Below, one piece after another: positions 1-9,060 of a stretch of 14,617 bases of DNA. The stretch's first letter is position 1. Each line of letters starts with the position of its first letter. The stretch is from assembly GCF_002811955.1 (NCBI RefSeq), contig NZ_NPEF01000089.1, forward strand, positions 1 to 14,617, written 5' to 3'. The notes below the pieces were generated by a model, which was given only the letters and a program-made list of their open reading frames with translations, searched no databases and was not told the DNA's origin. The position numbers and the translations under genes are program-made. Origin of the DNA: Leptospira ellisii (lineage in GTDB: Bacteria > Spirochaetota > Leptospiria > Leptospirales > Leptospiraceae).

Positions 1-764
1 TCGGTTCCGTTGATCTTCGTCTTTCTGTCCTCGGCCTCGTAGGATTCGCCTATATAATCCCGTTTAGGCGAAAGAATCGTTCCGAACGTGAAATCCAACC
101 TCTTTAGGATGTGGATCCGGAACGAAACGTCCAAACCGACGCGATCGTTTGAAAGGTGGTCCTTTACAAAATTACGATGTACGAACATAGGAGACAACTG
201 CAGGGAGAATACGTCTCCGAAACGACGCGAAATCAAAAACGAAGCCAGCATACTTTGGCGATCGCGATCCGTCAGTTCGTATGTGTTCCATTTTTTTTCC
301 AATTCGGAATCCAAAACCCCGGAACCGGTGGAGGGGCGCAGATACGGGCCGTAGAATCTTTTTTGTTCCTCGGTTTCCTGACCGAAAACGCCGAAAAAAC
401 TCACCATGACTGGAAAGGAGGAATCCTGGGTCAAAAGACGAACCTTGCCGCGCGCTTCGTACGTCTTCTGAAAGGAGGTCCTTGCGATTCCGACCGTGAT
501 ACGATCCGTGATTCCGTAATCCAAAGAAAGTTGCGTGTTGGCCCCGTTATCCAAACCCAAAAAGTCGTAGGACGTCGCTTTAGCGTTTCCGAATCTATGA
601 TTGATCCTAAAATCCAAACCTTGTTTTCCGACGTCTTCGGTGCTCGGCATATGAATCAAGCTGCTTCCTAAAAACGCGGACTTCCTCTGTTCTTGGGCCG
701 TAAGGCCGAAGGAATAAAAGCATACCAACAAAAGCGGGAAGATCTTCCGAAACGACTTCTTCAT
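1..764 (-). CDS. Outer-membrane beta-barrel protein, DUF5777-like (partial, runs off left edge)
   Basis: About 254 residues are visible; the C-terminus lies beyond position 1. The protein opens with MKKSFRKIF, a hydrophobic core and a likely signal-peptidase site after GLTA, so it is exported. The mature part has alternating aromatic and polar strands typical of an outer-membrane barrel ([36 protein letters not shown]). I recognise it as resembling the DUF5777 barrel family, which in other bacteria lies beside YceI and c-type cytochrome genes; that is memory, not a search. The start at 764 is chosen because its ATG overlaps the TGA of the upstream yceI-like gene (ATGA), pointing to translational coupling. 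An in-frame ATG at 779 would add five residues (MEIER) ahead of a complete signal peptide and is less likely. The ligand or substrate is unknown. It is the last visible gene of the minus-strand operon. Confidence 0.72.
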   Translation of the reverse strand, partial: MKKSFRKIFPLLLVCFYSFGLTAQEQRKSAFLGSSLIHMPSTEDVGKQGLDFRINHRFGNAKATSYDFLGLDNGANTQLSLDYGITDRITVGIARTSFQKTYEARGKVRLLTQDSSFPVMVSFFGVFGQETEEQKRFYGPYLRPSTGSGVLDSELEKKWNTYELTDRDRQSMLASFLISRRFGDVFSLQLSPMFVHRNFVKDHLSNDRVGLDVSFRIHILKRLDFTFGTILSPKRDYIGESYEAEDRKTKINGT

Positions 765-1336
765 TCTTTCGATTTCCATAGGATCGAAGTTTCTATTTTG
801 ATCTTTTCGTTCAACTTAAGAATCACGAGTTTCGGAATTTCGATCTTGAAATCGGTGAGCAGAATTTCGAAATCCGCGCGAACCAGAAGGTCCTTTCCCC
901 GTTCCTCGAAATTCCCCTGAACTCGGAAGTTCTTTTTGACGATTCCGTGCAGAGTGAATTCGCCTTCCACTACGACCGTTTTGGAGGCGCGATCCCATCG
1001 AATGATCGAACCGTGAAAGGCCGCGGCGGGAAAACGGTCCGTCTCCAGATAATTCTCGTGCATATGACGGTTCATCAGTTTGTTCGAAACGTTAAGATCG
1101 TTCAGATCCGCGTTGAGAAAGAATTTTTTGGTTTTGAGGTCCGCCTTCCCTTCCGACTTATGCAGAATTCCGCGGATCGTCTCCTGCGGAGCCTCGCTTA
1201 AAAAACGGATCTCCGCCTCTTTTACGATCCATTCCTCTTCCTCCTTTTTTTCCGCGTAAAGATCCGCGGACGGAAACGTCCGCGTGATCGCTACGAGAAT
1301 TATAAAAAAAGAATATATAAATTTTCTAAAATTCAA
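761..1336 (-). CDS. Secreted YceI-family protein
   Basis: The product is 191 residues, the usual YceI length. An N-terminal signal peptide ([17 protein letters not shown], likely cleaved after DLYA) precedes a YceI lipocalin-like domain over about residues 35-185. Family landmarks are the opening [10 protein letters not shown], the segment [19 protein letters not shown], and the strand pattern [21 protein letters not shown]. YceI proteins are periplasmic barrels that bind isoprenoid-type lipids (established for family members); the ligand here is unknown. The reading frame stays open upstream to 1693, but that extension overlaps the previous gene and has no family similarity. The start is taken as TTG at 1336 because AAGGAG lies 7 nt upstream and the TTG shares bases with the TGA of the haem-protein gene (TTGA). 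The end likewise overlaps the barrel gene start, so all three proteins are probably made together. Confidence 0.82.
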   Translation of the reverse strand: MNFRKFIYSFFIILVAITRTFPSADLYAEKKEEEEWIVKEAEIRFLSEAPQETIRGILHKSEGKADLKTKKFFLNADLNDLNVSNKLMNRHMHENYLETDRFPAAAFHGSIIRWDRASKTVVVEGEFTLHGIVKKNFRVQGNFEERGKDLLVRADFEILLTDFKIEIPKLVILKLNEKIKIETSILWKSKE

Positions 1337-1761
1337 GGATTCGCTCCTTTTTGAATCCAGCAGAAAACCGCCTTGTTGATGTCGTTGTTGTTGAATATCC
1401 TCATGGAACCTGTGTTGATCTTCTGGAAGAGAAGACTGCTTTGCGGATTTCCCGCCACCACTCGGTTCAATACGGCCGTATAGGAGGTTACGTCGAAACC
1501 TGCGTTCGCGTTTCCGGGGTTGTGACAATTCGAACAGGTTCCGGAGATTCCCGAAGCACCTAACGTGGCAAAGGCGGGCGCCGGATCGGTGCAATCCGCT
1601 GCGGAAAGTTCCTTTAGGGGGGTGGAACCTCCGAGCAGATAACCCAGGCTTCTCAGCGTTTCCTCTTCGTCCGAACTTTTTTTGCTCTGACAATCCTGAA
1701 ACGACAGGGAGAAAAAAATCGCGATTGCCGCGACGAAAACGAATTTTTGAACGGTTTGCAT
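1333..1761 (-). CDS. Small exported c-type haem protein (single CxxCH)
   Basis: The product is 142 residues. The N-terminus is a signal sequence ([14 protein letters not shown]) ending near Cys24; LSFQDC is a poor but possible spirochaetal lipobox, so it may be a lipoprotein. A single haem-attachment motif CSNCH is at residues 76-80. The following part, [16 protein letters not shown] with Met120 and the ending CWIQKGANP, resembles the short cytochrome-like domains in which a late Met is the distal haem ligand and the chain ends in a WI-x-x-GA helix. Two further Cys (57 and 134) could form a disulfide. The likely role is periplasmic electron transfer or redox sensing; the partner is unknown. 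The ATG at 1761 has GAGGA 5 nt upstream. It is the first gene of the operon with the YceI and barrel genes, joined to YceI by a TTGA overlap. Confidence 0.72.
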   Translation of the reverse strand: MQTVQKFVFVAAIAIFFSLSFQDCQSKKSSDEEETLRSLGYLLGGSTPLKELSAADCTDPAPAFATLGASGISGTCSNCHNPGNANAGFDVTSYTAVLNRVVAGNPQSSLLFQKINTGSMRIFNNNDINKAVFCWIQKGANP

Positions 1762-1792
1762 ACTTTTCCTCGATATTTACCTTACGGTGAAT

Positions 1793-1812
1793 TTTACGTA
1801 AATCGAATTTAC
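1793..1812. promoter_or_regulatory. Overlapping dyads upstream of the haem-protein operon
   Basis: Two perfect inverted repeats overlap here: TTTACGTAAA (1793-1802) and GTAAATCGAATTTAC (1798-1812, six-base arms around a 3-nt centre). They lie 31-51 bases ahead of the operon ATG at 1761 on the minus strand, where a promoter would sit. The arrangement suggests an operator, but the DNA is AT-rich and no regulator is known, so this is inference. No convincing -35/-10 pair was fixed. Confidence 0.3.
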
Positions 1813-1969
1813 CAACTCTTGTAAAATCAAAAATAAACCGATTCCAATTCTTTGATGAACGAACAAACTACAGGGATTCCGGAAGATTCACGTTTTTCGA
1901 AAAAAAACGACGATCTCGGTGGACGGGGATTCCGCTTTGACGAATCTGTAACAAACCGGACGTTGTCTT

Positions 1970-2614
1970 ATGCTTCCCGAATTGCAAACCACATATTTTT
2001 TCGATCATCAATCCGAGGAAGTGCTTTCGTTCGTGCGTAAATTCACTTCGCCCGACGTATCTCCCTTGGAAAATCTAAAGACCCTTTATTTGGGAGTTCG
2101 GGACGGAATCCGCTACAATCCGTACGATTTTACGGATCGCAAAGACGCATATCGCGCCAGTGCGATCGCAGTCAGTAGACAGAATTATTGTATTCCGAAA
2201 TCCCTTTTGTTCGCGGCCGGTGCGAGAACGTTGGGGTTCCCTTCCAAGATCGGTTTTGCGGACGTGGTCAATCATTTGGCGAGCGAGCGTCTGGTCCGAT
2301 ATCTGGGGACGTCCGTTTTTGCGTTCCACGGATATGCGGAGGTTTTGATCGACGGGGTTTGGATCAAGGCGACCCCGGTCTTCGATGCGGAGTTGTGTGT
2401 GCGTTTCGGCGTGGAACCTCTGGACTTCGACGGTTCCAAGGACAACGTTTTTCATTCTTTCGATTCCAAAGGAAAGAAGTTTATGGAATACATCGCCTAT
2501 CGAGGTGTGTTCGACGAATTTCCGTTCGACTACGTGATCCAAGGAATCAAGGATTATTATCCCAACGTGCAGGGATTTCAGGGAGATTTGAGAAACGAAA
2601 CCCCTCTCGTCTGA
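1970..2614 (+). CDS. Transglutaminase-like domain protein
   Basis: The product is 214 residues with no signal peptide or membrane segment, so it is probably cytoplasmic. It carries the transglutaminase-like (papain-fold) core. The nucleophile is Cys74 in NYCIPKSLLFAAGAR, the general base His120 in AFHGYAEVLIDG, and the third residue Asp139 in TPVFDAEL. The order and spacing fit the Cys-His-Asp triad of the family, so it is probably catalytically competent as a protease, amidase or transferase; the substrate cannot be read from sequence. The start at 1970 is the first usable codon after an in-frame stop at 1949-1951. Its ribosome-binding site is weak (GGAC about 10 nt upstream). It is divergent from the haem-protein operon and stands alone, followed by a strong hairpin that overlaps its stop codon. 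Confidence 0.75.
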   Translation: MLPELQTTYFFDHQSEEVLSFVRKFTSPDVSPLENLKTLYLGVRDGIRYNPYDFTDRKDAYRASAIAVSRQNYCIPKSLLFAAGARTLGFPSKIGFADVVNHLASERLVRYLGTSVFAFHGYAEVLIDGVWIKATPVFDAELCVRFGVEPLDFDGSKDNVFHSFDSKGKKFMEYIAYRGVFDEFPFDYVIQGIKDYYPNVQGFQGDLRNETPLV

Positions 2615-2647
2615 TCATTTCGTTTTAATAATTTAAAACGAAATGAT
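2614..2647 (+). terminator. 15-bp perfect hairpin overlapping the transglutaminase-like stop codon
   Basis: A perfect 15-bp stem (2614-2628 paired with 2633-2647) encloses a TAAT loop. The last base of the TGA stop is the first base of the stem. No run of T follows immediately, only T-rich DNA further on, so this is either a weak intrinsic terminator or an mRNA 3'-end stabiliser. It is the strongest hairpin seen between the genes in this part of the window. Confidence 0.55.
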
Positions 2648-2721
2648 TAAGCCATACGTTTTCCTTTCGGTTTCTTTTTGCCGCCGTTCCTTTTTTGAAA
2701 ACAAATACGAAGATGAGCGTT

Positions 2722-2738
2722 TCTTCACATTGTGAAGA
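2722..2738. promoter_or_regulatory. 17-bp interrupted palindrome, candidate operator
   Basis: TCTTCACATTGTGAAGA is a perfect inverted repeat of 8-bp arms around one T. The half-site order (TCACA then TGTGA) is the reverse of a CRP site, and it is not the Leptospira-type SOS or Per box. It lies 33 bases upstream of a candidate promoter (2771-2798) and about 310 bases before the chemoreceptor gene. A regulator cannot be named. Confidence 0.3.
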
Positions 2739-2770
2739 TCGGAAAATGAAGGGCGTTTCCGCGTGCGGTT

Positions 2771-2798
2771 TTGTCTTTTTATCGTTCCGTATTATAAC
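2771..2798 (+). promoter_or_regulatory. Candidate sigma70-type promoter in the 2615-3045 gap
   Basis: TTGTCT, 16 nt, then TATAAC. If used, it would give a leader of about 240 nt on the chemoreceptor mRNA or a separate small RNA. The rest of the 430-base gap (2615-3045) holds the terminator hairpin, the 17-bp palindrome, and small dyads such as GCGGGA/TCCCGC (2864-2869 with 2907-2912). I see no coding sequence in it. Confidence 0.28.
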
Positions 2799-2987
2799 CG
2801 GGATTCGTTTTTATAGAATTTATCTTTCCTTAATTCCTGTTTTAATTTAGAATCTTTGAAGCCGCGGGACCTCTTCGTCGAATGGTGAATCGGACTTCGG
2901 TTTTTATCCCGCTTCCTTCCGAATGAAAATCGGATAGGCTTTGTTTATCATTCGATATGGATGTCCTTTGCTGAAAGTATCATCATT

Positions 2988-3027
2988 TTGTTAAAAGACT
3001 TGACTGATTGCAAAATAAAGTTACTGT
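2988..3027 (+). promoter_or_regulatory. Candidate promoters directly before the chemoreceptor gene
   Basis: Two overlapping arrangements are possible: TTGTTA (2988) with CAAAAT (3011) at a 17-nt spacing, or TTGACT (3000) with TACTGT (3022) at a 16-nt spacing. The second would start transcription within about 12 nt of the ATG at 3046, giving a nearly leaderless mRNA. That would fit the lack of a Shine-Dalgarno there. The choice cannot be made from sequence. Confidence 0.3.
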
Positions 3028-3045
3028 TGAGTGCTTCAAAATTCT

Positions 3046-4768
<1,723 letters not shown>

Positions 4769-4770
<2 letters not shown>

Positions 4771-4795
4771 GTTTTGTGGGAACTCCTCGGTTTTT
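4769..4795 (+). terminator. Weak putative terminator after the chemoreceptor gene
   Basis: GAGTT (4769-4773) can pair with AACTC (4781-4785), and a T5 run begins at 4791. The stem is only 5 bp and includes the stop codon and the first copy of the GGAACTC repeat, so termination here is uncertain. Confidence 0.28.
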
Positions 4796-5036
4796 CTGTG
4801 TTTGTCTACGGGTAGAGCCGTTTTTTAGTGTAGAACTACGTGTGGGAACTCACACGAAGGAATTCCGATTCTTCGTGTCCATCATCGAATTTTTGTGTGA
4901 CTGAACGTAGGAACTCCCCTTTTCCGGGTAGTACGGCAAACTGTTCCGGATGAATTTTTCCATCTTACCGCAAAGATATCCTCGTTTTTAGAAAATTCTA
5001 CTTTATTGTATCTTATGAAAGTGGGGAGTTCCTACG
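4779..5036. repeat. Cluster of GGAACTC repeats, with a 14-bp inverted pair 103 bases apart
   Basis: GGAACTC occurs at 4779, 4845 and 4910, a spacing of 66 and 65 bases, each time preceded by GTG or TA. It returns inverted (GAGTTCC) at 5026. The last two copies belong to a perfect 14-bp inverted pair: CGTAGGAACTCCCC (4906-4919) and its complement at 5023-5036. The middle copy sits in the loop of a hairpin CGTGTG/CACACG (4839-4856). That hairpin competes with an 8-bp stem ACACGAAG/CTTCGTGT (4852-4859 with 4871-4878). I recall similar 'TAGGAACTCC' motifs scattered between genes in Leptospira, but this is memory. The cluster fills most of the 384-base gap between the chemoreceptor and ahpC genes, which contains no gene. 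Confidence 0.55.
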
Positions 5037-5054
5037 TTTCTTTTTTAGAATTAA

Positions 5055-5126
<72 letters not shown>

Positions 5127-5154
5127 TCAAAACGAATTCACAAGGAGAAACAAA

Positions 5155-5736
<582 letters not shown>

Positions 5737-5745
5737 TTTTTCCTG

Positions 5746-5767
5746 TCCGCAGGCGAACGCCTGCGGA
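5746..5767 (+). terminator. Intrinsic terminator after ahpC
   Basis: A perfect 9-bp GC-rich stem (TCCGCAGGC paired with GCCTGCGGA) encloses a GAAC loop, 9 bases after the stop codon. It is followed by TTCTTGT, a moderate T-rich tail. It probably separates ahpC transcription from sufB. Confidence 0.65.
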
Positions 5768-5873
5768 TTCTTGTAAATCGAGCATCTTTGTTCCTTAGGG
5801 AGTGGCGAGAGGATCGCTTGTATCTCGATTTCGAAAAGGGGTCCCGTTGTTTTGAGTGCGGGCGTCTAAGTTT

Positions 5874-6139
5874 ACGGATCGCGATTGGGAAACTCAGCAA
5901 ATCGCTCTCTACGGATCGCGATTGGAAACTCAGCAAATCGCTCTCTACGGATCGCGATTGGAAACTCAGCAAATCGCTCTCTACGGATCGCGATTGGAAA
6001 CTCAGCAAATCGCTCTCTACGGATCGCGATTGGAAACTCAGCAAATCGCTCTCTACGGATCGCGATTGGAAACTCAGCAAATCGCTCTCTACGGATCGCG
6101 ATTGGAAACTCAGCAAATCGCTCTCTACGGATCGCGATT
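5874..6139. repeat. 36-bp tandem repeat array (seven full units plus a partial) in the sufB leader
   Basis: Units begin at 5874, 5911, 5947, 5983, 6019, 6055 and 6091, and a 13-nt partial unit starts at 6127. The six units from 5911 on are identical 36-mers beginning ACGGATCGCGATTGG. The first unit is 37 nt because of one extra G. There are no spacers, so this is not a CRISPR. Each unit holds the palindrome ATCGCGAT, and across each junction AATCGC can pair with GCGATT. Because 36 is a multiple of three, all plus-strand frames stay open, which creates spurious long reading frames. Near-identity suggests recent expansion and a variable copy number (VNTR-like). It occupies most of the 5737-6152 gap, together with the ahpC terminator. 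Confidence 0.93.
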
Positions 6140-6146
6140 TAGGAGG
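6115..6146 (+). promoter_or_regulatory. Hairpin abutting the sufB Shine-Dalgarno
   Basis: AAATCGC (6115-6121) pairs with GCGATTT (6134-6140), a 7-bp stem with a 12-nt loop made from the last repeat junction. The very next bases are the strong Shine-Dalgarno AGGAGG (6141-6146), 6 nt before the ATG at 6153. The pair is one base longer than in the internal units because the final partial unit ends in TTT. Folding here could affect ribosome access; this is inference. Confidence 0.4.
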
Positions 6147-6152
6147 AAAAAA

Positions 6153-7568
<1,416 letters not shown>

Positions 7569-7730
7569 TCGCGCCGCGGACGTTTTTCATTTTCTTTTCC
7601 CGGTTTGCCTCCGGTTTTTATCGCAGCAAGACTTTCATTCGGTTCACGTTCGCCGAATCCGGGGGTATGTCGGTTTAATAAGTTAAAAATTTCTTGACCA
7701 GGGTTCGAATCGAATCCACACAATAACCAT

Positions 7731-8873
7731 ATGTTCCGTAGGATTTTCCTTCTCGCTGGAATGCTGCTCTTTTCCTTCTGCACTCCGGGAAAGGAACTCG
7801 TCAATTCGGGGGTTCCCTATTCCAAAGAATGGTGGGAGACCTTATTCTTACGTTGCGCGCTTTCTCAAACCCCCGTATGTGATTCCCTTTTACCGCCCGA
7901 TTTACCTCCCGTCTTCACTCCCGATGCGGTCTCGGATACGGGAGTCGACGTCTGCACCGACACAATCGGAGGAAACCTCGCCTGCGGAGGCGCAATTTTT
8001 CCCGGGCAGGACGCGGACTTCGTGAACGTTCCCTCCGCCCGTATGTGGCTGATACCGGTCGCGCATCCGACATTTAACATGGATTATACGACTCAGGATC
8101 TCGTGCGAGGTTCGATTTGGAAAACCTGTGCCGAAGGACAAAGCGGTCCGACGTGCGGTACCGGAACCAGTATCTCGGCCGATTTTGCGACGGCTCCCAC
8201 TCTCTGTTCCGCTCTCAACGGGGTGAACGGAGGACAAGGTTACTCCGGAATTACGACTTGGAGACTTCCCGATATACTCGAACTTTCACGTATGTTCAAT
8301 CTACGGGCTCCGGGCGGAACGGAACCGTTCGCGTTTCCGGGAAATGAAAGTAGGATCTACCATTCTTCCACGCCGGTCTGGAACATTCCCGGCTCGCGTT
8401 GGTACGCGGATATGGACGTGGGTTTTTACGACGAGATCAATTCCATCAACGGTAACTATTCGGTTCGTTGTGTTTCGGGAACCCCGCTTTCACCGCCTTC
8501 TTTTCGGGACAACGGAGATACGACCGTGACCGACAATCGGACCGGTTTGATTTGGGTCGGCGGGGCCGGGTCTGGAATAGACGATTGGCAGAACGCGCTC
8601 GTCACCTGCGACAATCTCGCCCTTTCGGGAAGAAGCTGGAGACTTCCCAACGCCAACGAATTGTTGAGCATCGTGGACTACACCGTCGGAAATCCGTCGA
8701 TCAACGCCGCGTTTTTCGGAGGAACCGTTCCCCAATATTACTGGACTTCGACAACCTCAGCGTCCAATCTTTCGTTCGCGCACGCGGTTTTTTTCAATTC
8801 CGGTCTGATGGGCGGGAACGATAAAAGTTTGAATTTGAATTTTCGCTGTGTCGCCGGACCGGAAGTTTTCTAG
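7731..8873 (+). CDS. Putative lipoprotein with two DUF1566 (Lcl C-terminal) modules
   Basis: The product is 380 residues. A short signal sequence (FLLAGMLLFSFC) ends at Cys17, a probable though non-standard lipidation site, so the protein is likely a surface or periplasmic lipoprotein. After a Pro-rich linker come two related modules. The first (about 100-250) contains CSALNG, TTWRLPDILEL and NYSVRCVSG. The second (about 258-379) contains DNRTGLIWVGG, DWQNALVTCDNLALSGRSWRLPNANELLSIVDY and LNFRCVAG. The W-RLP-xx-EL core and the final FRCV are hallmarks of DUF1566 (Lcl_C), a C-type-lectin-like fold found in surface proteins and adhesins. Binding is therefore plausible, but the ligand is unknown. 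Paired Cys (for example in CALSQTPVC and CTDTIGGNLAC) fit disulfides outside the cytoplasm. The gene stands alone, and the ATG at 7731 has no clear Shine-Dalgarno. Confidence 0.8.
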   Translation: MFRRIFLLAGMLLFSFCTPGKELVNSGVPYSKEWWETLFLRCALSQTPVCDSLLPPDLPPVFTPDAVSDTGVDVCTDTIGGNLACGGAIFPGQDADFVNVPSARMWLIPVAHPTFNMDYTTQDLVRGSIWKTCAEGQSGPTCGTGTSISADFATAPTLCSALNGVNGGQGYSGITTWRLPDILELSRMFNLRAPGGTEPFAFPGNESRIYHSSTPVWNIPGSRWYADMDVGFYDEINSINGNYSVRCVSGTPLSPPSFRDNGDTTVTDNRTGLIWVGGAGSGIDDWQNALVTCDNLALSGRSWRLPNANELLSIVDYTVGNPSINAAFFGGTVPQYYWTSTTSASNLSFAHAVFFNSGLMGGNDKSLNLNFRCVAGPEVF

Positions 8874-9060
8874 TCTCGGGGTATCGCCTTTCGTTTCCCC
8901 CGCGGTTTCGATTTCGTGTTCGGTTCTAAAAACCGTTCGATTTTTTTCAAACGATCCGAATCGAATTCGCAAAAACGATAATTCCCTCTAAAATGATCCT
9001 TTTCGTTTCGGATCCAGGGTAAAATTCGACGTCTTTTATTAGGAAGCGGCCGTTTTTTTC

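Noticed and set aside
156..671. 171-residue plus-strand reading frame at the left edge
   Set aside because: It is antisense to the barrel gene, which has a signal peptide, barrel-like strands and a coupled start; the plus-strand product looks random.
1852..2040. 62-residue plus-strand reading frame before the transglutaminase-like gene
   Set aside because: It overlaps the true gene in another frame and shows no recognisable domain; the transglutaminase-like start at 1970 is bounded by an in-frame stop.
2722..2738. CRP/FNR site
   Set aside because: The half-sites are in the opposite order and separated by one base instead of six, so it is listed only as an unassigned palindrome.
5874..6139. 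CRISPR array
   Set aside because: The 36-nt unit length looks CRISPR-like, but units abut one another with no unique spacers and no cas genes are near, so it is a plain tandem repeat.
7695..7720. tRNA-like GGGTTCGAATC
   Set aside because: It resembles a T-loop, but the flanking bases do not complete the T-stem and no acceptor, D or anticodon arms fit around it.
8874..8912. Terminator after the DUF1566 gene
   Set aside because: CGGGG and CCCCG can pair, but the stem is 5 bp with a large loop and no T-run follows, so support is too weak.
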